NCBI GenBank assembly: GCA_963969595.1
Contig: OZ018408.1
Location: 38,874,108-38,938,107 of the forward strand
Source: Neckera pumila
Taxonomy: Eukaryota > Streptophyta > Bryopsida > Hypnales > Neckeraceae
Direction: 5' to 3'
DNA length: 64,000 nt
Positions within the stretch are counted from its first letter, which is position 1. The number at the start of each line of letters is the position of its first letter. Below are positions 1 to 13,616 of the stretch, piece by piece. A program made the translations under genes and the position numbers. The notes beneath the pieces were generated by a model. It was not told where the DNA came from. It ran no database searches and saw nothing but the letters and a program-made list of their open reading frames with translations.

Positions 1-212
1 AGGACATTGTTTTGTGCAAAAAAATCACTCGTATGTAAATTCAATCGATACAAGGAGCCATTATAATTGTCTATACTAAATAGTTAGCAAATTTTAAATT
101 TTTGAACAATTCAAAGGCTTGCAGTATGGAAAAATGAATTTTTAATTTTTAATTTTTTGTATTCATTAGAGGTCTATAATAAGAACTTGAAAGAATATAC
201 AAAATTTATATT

Positions 213-1471
<1,259 letters not shown>

Positions 1472-1720
1472 AGTTTCTATAATGTTGTTCAAATTATCAA
1501 TGTTATAAATTAGGTATCCATAAAAAATTTGGTTTTGATTTTGAATTTTTGCCTTTTTGTGATATTGATGAATAAACTAAATATAGAAATTAAAATTGTA
1601 AATAAGAAAAAAAGCAACAATGAACAAGAGAGAATGATAAAGACATAGTTACAAGAAGGCACTATATTGAAACCAATAGTTATTAGAAAACTATTTATAT
1701 GAATTTCAAATATAAATATA

Positions 1721-1992
1721 TTAACCCCTCACCACCCAAGGTTACGTTTTTTGTCCACTTAAAAAGTGAGGTAAGTATGAAAACACTTGATATCAAACAT
1801 TATAATCTAAAAATGTAGTCCGCAAAAATCTAACTGAAAAATCATGTTGACACGTTTCAAAGGTAACACTCAATCAAAACGGTGAATTCCACTCTTTTTT
1901 CAGAAATCAATGCCATGGGAAACTCATTTCCTACACTAAGTGAAAAGCGTCCATTGCACACAACAACCCATGGTTGGATGGTGAGGGATTAA
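1721..1992. mobile_element. TTAA-flanked MITE upstream of 14-3-3
   Basis: The element is bounded by TTAA at 1721-1724 and 1989-1992. Terminal inverted repeats are CCCCTCACCACCCAA on the left and, read from the right on the other strand, TCCCTCACCATCCAA. It is ~270 bp with no ORF. The same termini bound the much larger element at 17442-23396. TTAA plus CCC termini resembles non-autonomous piggyBac-superfamily elements (inference). Confidence 0.7.
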
Positions 1993-4049
1993 ACTACTTG
2001 TGACAATAATAAAAATAAAAATTCACAAGATTTTCGCAAAAATGTTACAATGATGTGTCATAATGGACAATTGCATAAAAAACTCTACTATTTTCTATTA
2101 TAATTGAGTGCCATATTGTTTTTCAATTGATGTTTAATTGATGAATGGCTTTGAAAATAATGATCCAATCAAGTTAAAATTTAAAATAAGGTGCACATAA
2201 TCATTTTAAATATGTACAATTTTCTTGATTTTTTTCGTAAAATAATTTGGCAGAAAACATTAATTTTAGAAAATATGTCACACTTTTGGTTTTAGAGTTT
2301 GGTAGTGCTATTGAGGCTCTATTGTCTATTGTAAGGAATCCATACCTTAAGTTTGGTTGTTTATTTGTTTTGTTTGTTTTGTTTGTTTGTTACGTTGAGA
2401 TCTCCTGGACTGTGCGTCCTCCGGCCACGTGCTTGGTACCGTTGGAAAGCTCTCAACGAGGAGGGGTACACAAGCTTGGTTTTGTGGCGTTTGGACCCAC
2501 AGTGCAGAAGTTATTGAATTTCAAAGTATTTATGGAATCAAAAAATTAGAAAAATACTTTTAATTTGATTTTGGTAGCAATCTTGGTACCATCAGAAAGG
2601 GCTTGGCGAAGAAGGGTGCATGGACTTGGTTTCGTGGGGTTTGGACCTACTGTGCGAAAGTTATTGAATTTCAAAGTTTTTATTATGACTTTAATAATTA
2701 GAAAATTACTTTGCTTTTGTTTTGGCTGTGGCATCGGCACAGGGCTACACTAGTTTGGAATTGAAATTTGGAAGACATGGACTTCTAGTGGAATAAAAAC
2801 TACGGCGCAATTTTTCTTTTTAAATAATTAATTTTAAGTTGAATGAAAATTTACAAAGTAAGATTCTTTCAACATGAATTTGAAATATAGACATATTATT
2901 TTTTAGTGATTCTTTTGGGTACCTAAACATCTTTATAGAATTTGTTACAATACAAAAATCTTACAAAAAAATCTTTATTTTTCAATTTAATTATATTCTA
3001 TTTTTTTCAATTTTAAATGTCAAAATATAGACTATTTTAAGATTTTATTTATTTTTAGTTCTACTATTTAGAAGTTTATTCTAATCTTATTATAAAAATT
3101 TATTTATGCTTACCTCCTTTAGAGACCAAAGGGTAGTCAAGATTTCTAAAATTATGAAAATGCTTTATGAAATATATTTTAGAAAAATATTTAAATGATG
3201 ATTTTAAACAAAAGTTGTAAAGCATAATCTATAGATCATATCTGCAAGGTTAGTTCTACTATCGTAATACACTAATCAATAATTTTCAATAATTTTATAA
3301 ATCAAAAGTTTAAAATTCCTTCTAAAACTGATTATTGATTTAATAAGTGTACTTTTCAAAGGATTCTTTTTTGTAAGTTCAAATTATTAGGTTTTTTATA
3401 TATGATTTTTTTTAGATTTATATTTCATTCTATTTATTGAATCAATTTTAATATATGGGTCGTTTTTGAACTAGAAAAGTTATTATTTAGATCAAGCATA
3501 TCTAGCACCCTTGAATTATAGAATACTTGTTAAGAACAATCTAAAAATCTATATTATATAAGTGTAAGAGAATTCACACAAGAATCTACAAACTTTTAGA
3601 TGGATGAAAAAATATGGCTTTGTGTGCTTAAAACATGTTAACATTCATCCATTATTCATGTTTGGGTGTTTGGTCTTTAAGCAATTGATTTTTCTAGGGT
3701 GCAATCTTCTTAAAGTTCTACACATTGGTGTTACAAAAAAAATCCATGAATATTGGAAGAAATAAAACAAATAGAACAACTGTTTCTTGCCATCATGCTA
3801 ATGTACAACTCAAATGAATAATATAATGATGACACTAAATCAAAGGTATACTAATGGTATGTAGATGATGTTTCTTGGTAGGATTAATTATGGTACAAAT
3901 TATTGATTAGTATAAAATTATTTAACCCTAATATTTCAAATAAAGTACAAACACAAAAATTGATAGAATGGATTCAAGATCTTCTTCTGTAAGGAAAATT
4001 CTTCTAATTAGAAGGGTCAATTTTTGATTGAAAATTTATATATTAGAAT
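1993..4049. other. AT-rich intergenic region
   Basis: I see no gene here. Short ORFs at 2247-2753 lie in a dispersed repeat (listed separately). The rest, 2760-4049, is low-complexity AT-rich DNA. Confidence 0.6.
2432..2720 (+). repeat. Two tandem copies of a dispersed repeat, third copy at 18530
   Basis: Copy A (~2438-2585) and copy B (~2586-2720) both run from TTGGTACC, through GTTTGGACC and GAAAGTTATTGAATTTCAAAG-like sequence, to a TTTGATTTTGG-like end. A third copy sits at about 18530-18680 inside a CACTA element. Each locus is preceded by a GTTT/GTTTT tract: imperfect at 2362-2392, very long at 18307-18487. A mobile or amplified unit carrying its own tetranucleotide tract is inferred. 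ORFs predicted inside are not conserved between copies. Confidence 0.6.
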
Positions 4050-5349
4050 CACTATAAGAAAACCATATTTTTGGCGATGTTTTACCTCTTACTAATGCGC
4101 GATGTCCAATAAAACATGAAGATTTCAAAGGACATCTTGTCCAATAAGGTAGATTTGTGGACTTTGCAAAGAACATTGACTTTTTACTGTAAATCTAAGT
4201 TGATGTTATCATTGACACTGACGTTTTATTTGACATAATTGAAGTTATGTTGATGTTGTTTGGGACGTCCTCAAAAACATAGACTGCCACGTCAACAAAT
4301 ATACCGATTTTGATTATGTGTAAGCTAGTAAAAATTACTATGGGCAATGGTAAAATGTTGATCATATGTGAAAAATTTAATAGAAGGTCAGCCATATGGC
4401 ATGCTTTGCAAAAAAAAGGGTAATGGATGAATGTGCACCATGGATGATAAGAGATGGTCTTTATACAAGTAGGGTGGTAGGAAGTGGAACAATCCATGTG
4501 GGATATGTAAAGCAAGAGTTGTATTTAATGTAGAATGTCTGAAACAATCTAGATGTCTGAAACAACATCTATATGTGTGAAACAACGTCTAGACATTTGA
4601 AACAATGTTGAAACTTACAATGGTCAAGTTCCCACATTCTACTTATCCCATATCTTTTGGCTCACCATGGATGACAATGGAAATAAACACCTCTCTATTC
4701 TTCATTTTCACTAACTTTCAATGAATAGATTCCTTCATTTTGCCATCAAATATGTTTTTGGATGGTACTAGATGGTAAGTTTTCTTTAATTCTTGTTAAT
4801 TCAACAATTTTGATTGTTTTTTTTATTTTATTTTATTTTATTTTTCAAAATAAACTTTTTCTATTGACCTTGCGCTATGGATACAATATGCAGCAACTAA
4901 TGTCTCAAAGAACGTCTAAGTAGATATCTAAATGGATGTTTCAAAAAACAATATTAAAATTTTAAACAACATGAAAGTATGCCGACAAGGCAAGCCACGT
5001 CAGATGTTGGCGGGTCCATGTCACTTTTCTCCGAGTCTACGTCACAAATCACGTCAACAACAAATGAAATGAAATTTTTTCCTACATAGCATTGCCCGCC
5101 CACATGGTGCTTACAAGGAGCTGAATTATCCGCCAAATGGTACACTTTGGGGACCTTCAAAGAGCATGTCATGAGTGATGTCAAAAAAAAACAAGGCCAA
5201 ATTGGATATGTTTTGGAAATTCAAGATGTTTTCTACCTATCTGCTGTTACAGGATTTTAGGTGACACCAACATTGAATACATCCTTGTCAAACTAAACGC
5301 GTGACGACATTTTTTCCGACATTGAAAAAAACGTTGATTTCTTACAGTG
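4050..5349. mobile_element. CACTA-like non-autonomous transposon (probable)
   Basis: The left end is CACTATAAGAAAAC at 4050; the right end at 5349 reads CACTGTAAGAAATC on the other strand. That matches the CACTA (En/Spm) terminus pattern. Flanks are AAT and ATT, so the expected 3-bp duplication is not exact. Subterminal DNA is rich in short GACGT/TGATGT/GACAT motifs, as expected for transposase-binding arrays. There is no transposase ORF. The small ORFs inside are not credible genes. Confidence 0.55.
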
Positions 5350-6270
5350 ATTATAGAAATTTTATACAAAATCTTTTAGAAAATCAAATTGTACCACTTG
5401 GCAAAATTTAAAGGCATTATAAAGGTTATCCTCCTTTCTCCATCATTTTATATACATATATCCAATTTAGAAATAAAAGGCTCTGTCATTTTCAATCTTT
5501 GGGACTGTAAGGTGCATCTAATATTATTATGACAATTTTTCAAGAACTTCTCAATAATATATTATATAATAGATTTGATGAAAAATTGTTTTCGGGGTCA
5601 CAGGTCTTAGTATTCTGAAATTTTATTTTCTGAAACTTTCTTTGAATATTGAAAAACACATTACTTTCATTGGTATATGATTTTTATAAAAATCAATGCC
5701 TGAGAGCAAAGGATATGCCACCCAAAGCCAAAAAAAGCAATTTTTCTAGGTAGAAAAGGGAACAAATAAAAACTTGAAATAATTAAAAAGAAATTATAGA
5801 ATATATTTTTTTGTCTAATTAAACAGTTTTGATTAATTCCATTTGAATTAAAGATGTAACAATTGTGGAACTTTTTGTTTTGTGGGCAACCATTACAACT
5901 TCTTGAGAACATAATGTATTGGATTTGTTTTTGGACTCAATATTTACAATTTTCTAAAAAAAAGTCCCAAAAGGTTTAATTTGCTTGTTAGAAGAATTTT
6001 ATTGTTGGAATTGTTGTGTTTCAATTCCATCTGTGAGCTATCAACAATTTTGTTTTTCCTTCTATCCCATATATGCATCTATTTAATAATTTTATAAAGA
6101 GTGAAATTCAAATTTTTTTTTCTGAATTTATTTTTGTAGATTCTCAATTCAATTAATCTTCAACATTTTGAAGCTTTAAATCAAAATTAGTAGTGCAAAA
6201 GTTTTAAATTAAGAAGATTCAAAGTTTTATAATCCAATCATAGAAGATGTAAAAACTTGTTTTCTTCACT

Positions 6271-6986
6271 TTAATTTCTAAATGCCCGAGGTCTGTTTCA
6301 GGCTTCTTGGAATTTGCTCTAAATTGAACAAAATGCCAACATTTTGATAAGTTGCATCAGTTTTTTTTGAATTGTAACCGTACAAATTCAAACTAGACAT
6401 GTTAGAGATCTCATAGGAAAAGAAAACACAACAATATCACTTATGGAGTGAAAGATTATAATGTTTGACTATGAGGGTGCTAAACTGCAAAAATCTTTCA
6501 ATCTTCTTTACACAAATCAAATCTATAAAGTTGGTGACCAAAAAATATGAGGTTAAAGGGCCTAACTTGTATAACCTTGATCAATTTATGGCTTCTTAAA
6601 ATCTACTCTACAATTTTTTTAAATGAATTTTGAATGTGATTTTTTCTCCAAAATCTAGTGTATTTGAGGCTCATTTCCTAGAGCTCTCAACACTATAGGA
6701 AGTCAAGATTGCAATGGGTATCCTTGTACAAATTCTCCAAGATCTAGTGTATTTGAGGCTCATTTCCAAGAGCTCTCAACACTACGGGAAGTCAAGATTG
6801 CAATGGGTACCCTTGTACAAAAACTTGAATAGAAAATTCATTGTCATTTATTTTCAAGATCGGATTTTTGGTGCTAAAATTAGACTTCAAGAAGAACTTT
6901 TTAAAAATAGAAACTTCATTAGGTCTGATTTAACTTCAAAGTTTTGCAAACACTAGATTTGGGTGCCTTGGGCATTTAGGGGTTAA
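6271..6986. mobile_element. TTAA-flanked transposon nested in an older repeat
   Basis: The element has TTAA at 6271-6274 and 6983-6986. Termini are TTAATTTCTAAATGCCCGAGG-like on the left and, inverted from the right, TTAACCCCTAAATGCCCAAGG-like. It splits an older repeat exactly at a TTAA: the host reads TTCTTCACTTTAA before it and TTAAAACACAAAAGTCTTGC after it. The paralogous repeat at 23595-23622 has the uninterrupted site. A diverged sister copy lies at ~30584-31487. No coding capacity is visible. Confidence 0.7.
6651..6822 (+). repeat. 85-bp tandem duplication inside the TTAA element
   Basis: Two near-identical units, ~6651-6736 and ~6737-6822, each run from ATCTAGTGTATTTGAGGCTC to CAATGGGTAYCCTTGTACAA. 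The sister element at ~31226 has only one such unit, so the duplication arose in this copy. Confidence 0.75.
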
Positions 6987-7328
6987 AACACAAAAGTCTT
7001 GCAATCTATGTTGTCAAAGACTCTAAAATTTCTTCTGCACATAATCTAGTGTAAGATTGTATAGATAGATATGCAACTAAAAAATTCATTTTACTTTAAT
7101 TTTTGCAATAGAAATGGCAAATTTGAGTGGATTTTGATGGCAAAAGGCTTTGAGACTTTAGGATGTTTTGGATTTTAAATAAATATTTCAAAAAAAAATT
7201 ATATTAAAATAAAACATATTATGACTAAAATTTAAATTTAAAAATATCATGATACATTGATTATATGTAATATACAAGTTTTTTATTTTATTATATGGAT
7301 AAATAAAACATTACCTTCATATCATGCA

Positions 7329-10300
7329 TTAATCCCTAAGTACTCCAATATCCAACAGATTGAAATTCTTGTTTCTTTCTCATTTAGCTTAGATGAAAGT
7401 CATCCTGATTTATACAGAAACTTTACTAAGTTGTTTTCCTATCTAATGGTGAGATTTGGTGTTACTAAAGTAAAAAATTGTTAATTACAAATGTGGAAGA
7501 AAGCCAAATAGTTGACTAAGCCAAAATTGCATTGATTCTAGTTCAAAACTGGATTTGCAAAAATGAGGTCATAGATTTTAAGAACACAAGAACTTTAAAA
7601 ATTCACCATGTTAAGATAAACTCCTTTCAAATTCATTCCAACAAATCCATTCCAACAAATTTTATTAAAAAAATGATAATATTTTGCTTGTGATTAAATT
7701 TAAAAGGAATTTTGAAATTTTCATTTCAAAATTTATAGAAAATATTGGTAATAGCATTGGTAAATCTACCTATAGAAATGAAGTCTACAATTCAAAATCT
7801 ACAACTTTTATTTGTACATCAATTCCAAAATATTCTCCTAAATAGTACTTTATGATATCTTTCTCAAATTGCAAATTCTAGAGTAGACTTTAGACGTTTA
7901 TGGGTTAATAATAAATTACAAAACTTACACACTTCTTACATAGTGTAAACTTATAAAATCCATAAGAAAAAACAATCTAAGTTATAAAAAAACTAATAAT
8001 AGAAATATAACCTTTTACTTGCTTCTGAAGTTTTAAAATGCATTAAAAATCTTAAGATTCTTGCATAAACATTAAATAGACCTATTGCATAATTGAAAAA
8101 AAATAAATTTAAGATGATATTAATCAAAATTTAAATGAAACAATGACTATTATATTTGAAAAACAAATGATGTTAATAGTGAAACATTTATCAAATTAAA
8201 TTGAATTTAACCTATAAAGTCCCATTGTCCCATCATGATACAAAATAGAGTTTGGATAGGTTCCTATTGTCTCAATATTTTGACATGATTTTATTAGTCT
8301 TTTTGTAAAAGATGTAGTTTTTGCACTGAGGATTGCTACTATGTGAGTATAGGCATTAGATGACATTTGAGGGCATTGGAGTGCATTGGAGTGCCTTTTC
8401 ATGCTTGCTCCCAAATCTGGCCTGATTCTGCAAATAGCCGGTATAGGCTATCAGAATTTTTTTTTCAATTTTTTTTTCCCAAATATCATTGTAAGCAATT
8501 TTTAGTTTTAGTTTTAATTTTTGAAAATGACATGGCACAATCTCGGTCACATTAGCCAACAATTATCCTATGTTCCCGCAGTCTGGAAACACTGCGAGAA
8601 TGCAGGATAACTCGCAATCTCTTAGAGGCCTCAAATGTCATCTAATGAGTGTGAGTCCATGAGCCTAGAATACTACACACATATGTTACAGGTATATATA
8701 TTATAGAAATTGTCTATGAATATAGTATATATATATATGTTATAAATACACATATTATAGGTATTTATGATACATACACCTTCTATAGTGTTTTTATATC
8801 CATATTATAGGTACCTATATTGTAGGCTCAATACTCACAAGCTCGCATTCTTGGGCTCATATACTAGCACCGTTGGTTTTTCACTATCTTCATGCATATT
8901 TAATATTTGACAAAATTGGTCACATAATCAAGAAGTTAAAGCCTATATATCTAAAGTTTAAAGTTGAAGGACACCTCAGGCAAAGCCTTTTGCCTCAACT
9001 TCTTGTAGGTCAACAAGGAGGCAGACAAATTGAATAAAGGTGGGGTAGGTTTGAAGGCCAAGACTTGTGCTTAGCTAGTTGGTAGCGGGCTTTTGACAAT
9101 TAAAGGCCCTTTACCAATTTGCTCTTGGCAATGTTGCTTGGATAGGGTAGCGCATGTTCTAACGAAGCAAATTTTTGCCAATTTTGTTGTTCTAATTTGG
9201 CACATTTACTCCTCATGGTGGACCTTGGCAAGGCACACCTATCAACTCTAAAGTTGTTTTGAAATTTGCCAAAATCAATGCAAAATTTATATAAATAATC
9301 AACTTTTTTCAACAAAGTGTCAGGACATAAGACCACAATAGCCATAAAGACTGAATTGTATGACTTCTTCAATGCCAAAGATGCAATTTATGCCACCCAT
9401 ATTAAGCGTTACCATCTAAATCTCCCTAATTATGCTATATAAGACCAATTCACATATAAAAATGTATACCAACTCGTCTCCAACTACTTCAAGATTTGCA
9501 CCTCGACTTGGTGAACCTAGGCAAATTTAGCTTGAGCAATTTCTTGCCTCTTCAATGCCCTCTCACCCATATAGTTGATCATGCAAAAAAATAGATAATA
9601 TTGGTCATCCTAAATTTCCCTTACATTTTGCATTCATAATGTGGACAAAGCAAGTGCAAGATATTGCACCGTCCTCACTCTCACAAGTGCCACATTGTCA
9701 AATATTGTCTTCATTGAAGCAATATAAGATATTGCCAATTTGGAGGAGAAAGATGCCAAAGCAATTAACAACCAAGGGGGTACAACATTCAACCTCTCTT
9801 GCGTTGAAATAGCCCTTTGCAAGCAATTTATCTATTGCAAGAGTCTATAAAAATAATCCATTACAATATTTTTTTGATAAAAAGTGAACACAAGATAAAG
9901 AAAATGCCTTTGACTATTTAGCCAACAAGAAGAATTAGAGCATAGTAAAATCCTTGTGCATTGGAATTGGGTCAAAATATAAAGAAAAATGATGGTAATT
10001 TATGGATTTGGTAGTGCTTAGGATTTGAATTTATTGCATGTCTATGGGCTTAATGGTAGTCTAATTAGCAAATATTAATGACGAATTTCAAGATATGTTT
10101 AGCCCACATTGCTATTCTTTCATTGTTCGGAATTATGGTTTGAGGTAATTCTGACAACATGTTTCTTGTTGTTTCAAAGCAACATTTGCAAGTGTGAATT
10201 AGTTCAAGTGGTAGCAAACTAGTGTACAACATGTAGAAGGCAACTTTTACTTGTATACCATCTATAGGCTCTTCAAGTACTAAATATATGCAGAAATGGT

Positions 10301-11539
10301 GTTCCAATACTATTCATTCCAACCCATGAGGGTGTTAGAGTCATAAGAGAGTTGCAAAATGTGATGGGTATTATAGCAGTACAAGTAGAGGCACAAACAT
10401 GGATAGCGGTTGTGAAGGAGAAGAGACAATTTATTGCAAGCTTACCATTGATATTTTTGAAGGACCAATCAACAAACAAAGAATGCTTTTGAAAAAATAA
10501 AAGAACACTCCTAAGATGATATTAAGGAGGAGTGACAGGTTTAGAGTGCCTAGTGTTGCAACCCCACAACTATAGACATGCAAGGCAAAAGAAGTGATTT
10601 CCAAGAAAGGCGCATTGGGAAACAAAGTAGAAGACACAAAGGGCATCTGCAATTGACGAGTGAAGATATGAATCAAAAGCAGGTTGATGGCAAGGGGTAA
10701 AATATATTGGTTAAACAGCGAAAAAGGTCAAGCAAAGAGACCATGATGAAGAAGATTGGCTCAATGCAATGAGAATGGAGCGGAAGCAACTCGGGGAAAG
10801 AAGGCCCCTTTAAGTGTTTTGGGCGGCTGAGAAGAATAGAAATCTACGAGATTCAATGAAGACCAATATGATAGCGGATGGTGCGGGGAGTGTATTTTTT
10901 TTGAATTTTTTTTCTAGACTCTCAATTCAATTCTTCATCATATAAAATTAGAAATTTAAAATCAGTCGAGCAAAAATTTTAAACTCTAAACGTACAAAAT
11001 CTTCTCTAGAATTGAAAATTTGAGAAAAATCATCATAAAGTACTATTTGGACAAATATTTTAGAATTGGTATATAATTCAATGTTGTAGATTTTGAATTT
11101 TAGATTCCATCCATTCACCAATGCTATCACCAATATTTGTTCATACTTTTGAAAGAAAAATTTCAAAAATCCTTCTAAATTTGATTACAAGCAAAATATG
11201 ATCAATTTGTTGGAATGGATTTGAAATGAGGCTCTCTTGATATGGTGAATTTTTGAGATTTTTGTGTTCTTTAAATGTATGACCTCATTTTTGCAAATCT
11301 AGTTTTGAACTAGAGTCAATACAATTTTGGCTTATCAACTACTTGATATACTTCCACATTTTATAATTAAAAAAAATCTTACACTCTAATAATACCAAAT
11401 CCAACCACTAGATAGAACAACAACATCATAAAGTATCTCTATAAATTAGAGTGATTTTCATCTAAGCAGTTTTGAGAATGAAAGAAGTATCAATCTATCT
11501 GTCATCCAGAAAGTGGACGTTGGAGTTCTTAAGGGTTAA
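7329..11539. mobile_element. Large TTAA-flanked transposon with ~500-bp terminal inverted repeats
   Basis: Left end is TTAATCCCTAAGTACTCC at 7329. Right end is TTAA at 11536-11539, reading TTAACCCTTAAGAACTCC on the other strand. Sequence 7329-~7880 is an imperfect inverted repeat of ~10990-11539: for example the block around GCAAAAATGAGGTCATAGAT at 7558 matches, inverted, the block at ~11279-11299. The 3-kb interior has its most complex sequence at ~8900-10900 but no long intact ORF. Its small ORFs (9100-9378, 10065-10676, minus strand) resemble nothing I know. I infer a degraded TTAA-family element that may once have been autonomous; no transposase domain is visible. Confidence 0.6.
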
Positions 11540-11664
11540 GTAAAGAAGGTTCAAAGCCCTAAAATGTAGTTGAGCAAGGTACCAAAAAACTTATTTTCTT
11601 CACTTTAAAAGGCCTTGGGATTTTAGGGGATAAATTTGATAATTTTTTTAATTTTCAATCATAT
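11540..11664. repeat. Truncated repeat terminus
   Basis: About 100 bp matching the right-hand part of the ~1-kb repeat family. It shares the GAAGGTTCAAAGCC block, the TTTTCTTCACTTTAAA block and an AAGGCCTTGGGATTTTAGGGG terminus. Confidence 0.5.
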
Positions 11665-12684
11665 TTAATCCCTAAAGGGCCATTGTCTCTTTGGGGGACA
11701 AATGGGATTTTGGGTAGGTACCTACGGGCTGAATTTTTGTCCTATTTTTTTGAAACTTTTTTTGAAGATAGAAAAATTGCTAAGCTTTGGAGGGATATAA
11801 TTTTTTTTTCAATTGGTGCCCAGGAACAAAAGTTATGCTCAAATAAGCTCAAAACAACATCCGTGGGGCAGCAAAAACAATTTGCAAAAATTTAAAATTA
11901 ATTAATTTTTTTTCATAGATTATATTTTTAAAGCTTTGAATCATATCATTTGGATTTTTTTTATGAGAAAGTTATGGACAATCTTGTTTTGGAGGCACTT
12001 AAAGCATCTTTTTGAAAAAATTAACTTGTAGGATTCATTTTTGAATGCAATTTTTATAATTATTAAAAAAAAAGTTCCACGTGGTTTAGTTTTTTTGCTT
12101 AAACAATCTCACCATTGGAATAAGTGCTATTTAATTCCAAATAAAAGATATTAATATTTTTGATTTTCCTTATATCTTGTATCTAATTCTATTTAACATT
12201 TTTTTTAATAATGAAAATTAAGTTGTTTTAAATTTTTCTCTTGCTAGATTCTAACTCAATTCTACTATATAAACATTTAAATCTCAAAACTTTGTAGTGC
12301 AAAAATTTAAAGTTAAAAATGTTCAAAATCAAAAATCAAATCCCAGAATGTGCTTAAAAATTTGTTTTCCTCACTTTACACGCAAATATCTTGCAATCTA
12401 TGCGATCAAAAATTTTGAAATGTTTTCCGCACATTCTCATATTAGTTAGGTGTAAGATCCCACAATTAAATGTGCAAAAAGAACAATTTTCAAATTTTTT
12501 TACTCTTTGCTATAGAAATGGCACTTTTGTTTGTTTTTTCTTGCAAAAAAAGGCCTCGGGCCTATAGGGGTTAAAAAATAATAAAATTTATTAAAAAGCT
12601 TGGGCCTTGGGCCTTGGGCTTTTTTTCCACTTTAGAGCAAATAGTAAAAAAGTTCAAAAAAGGCCTTGAGCATTTAGGGGTTAA
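11665..12684. mobile_element. Complete ~1-kb TTAA-flanked transposon
   Basis: Termini are TTAATCCCTAAAGGGCC at 11665 and GGCCTTGAGCATTTAGGGG followed by TTAA at 12681-12684, giving inverted repeats of the pattern TTAA-YCCCTAAA-...-GGCC. Length is 1,020 bp with no intact ORF. A second internal terminus-like sequence (CCTATAGGGGTTAA) ends at ~12575, so the right end may be composite. It is the best single copy for building a family consensus. Confidence 0.65.
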
Positions 12685-13616
12685 TTGATGAGATGAAAGT
12701 TATAAAGAGTTTTTGTTTGCGGGTAGTTATGGATTCTCTACTTGAAAATAAGTTCTTAAGTCTTTTATTTAAATTAATTTTCAGTATTTTTGAAAAAAAA
12801 TACAACATTGGGAGTAGATTGTTTATCATAGCATTATCATTGTTGGGATTGGCATTTTTCAATTCTACAATTAAATTGTTGACAATTTGGTATTTGAATC
12901 ATTCTCTACTTTGTTCTATTGACTATGTTTTTCCTATATGTTGTACAATTCCAAATGATTTGAAATTTTTCAAGCATGTATCCAACTTGCTTTGAAGAAT
13001 GAATACCATTTTGGACATTTTTTCATACAAATGTGACCTTGTAAAGTGCAGCTCAATCCAGGTCAATTCAAGTGCAATATCTTGCAATCCATGTGGTGAA
13101 AATTTCTAAAATTTTTCCACATCTTCTTAGACCAATGTCCTACTAGATCCTATGGTTATATATGTCCAAAAGTTTTTTTTTTTTTGAATTTGGTATTTGC
13201 ACTAGAAATGGCAGTTTTGAAGCGGCTTTGGTAAAATATAGTAAAAAAACTTTAGAAATTAATGTTGAAACAAGATTTAAAAAATATTTTGGATGATTCT
13301 AATAGAATTGATGGGTTTAATGTAATTTCTAAAAGTGTGACTAATTTCTATTCATTGCAAATTCTTATATGCAAAAACAATGAATGAAAATATGCTATAA
13401 GAGTATAAAAAAATATTTCAAGAATTTCTATAAAGTATTCCTACTAAGCTAGCTTGTAAGATTCTAATGTTTTGAAATACAAATTTCATTTTAATTGAAG
13501 AAACAAATAATTATTTCTTTGAATCATGGATTACAAATGACAGAGATTTATGAAATAAATCTCATCAAAATTATATTCACCAATATTTTCTATTCTAATT
13601 TTACAACATTCAAACC
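12685..13616. other. AT-rich intergenic region with a repeat fragment
   Basis: The segment at ~13040-13240 shares the TCTTGCAATCCATG and AGAAATGGCAGTTTTGA blocks with the ~1-kb repeat family, so it is a fragment. I see nothing else of note. The opposed ORFs at 12674-12995 are low-complexity and unsupported. Confidence 0.5.

Larger units (their letters stand above)
5580..7165 (+). repeat. Old dispersed TTAA-family repeat copy, interrupted by 6271-6986
   Basis: Sequence 5580-6270 plus 6987-7165 is collinear with the ~1-kb repeats at 11665-12684, 23960-24655 and 59022-59936. Shared landmarks include the run around CTTGTTTTCTTCACTTTAA, then CTTGCAATCTATG, then the AGAAATGGCA block and a GGCTTTGAGACTTTAGGATG terminus. 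The left end is not clear. Confidence 0.55.

Noticed and set aside
4195..5184. Minus-strand ORFs inside the probable CACTA element at 4050
   Set aside because: No transposase or other domain and low complexity; composition follows the element's repeated motifs.
8690..8830. TATA-rich short tandem pattern as a possible satellite or centromere repeat
   Set aside because: Only imperfect low-complexity AT/TATAG sequence with no fixed period.
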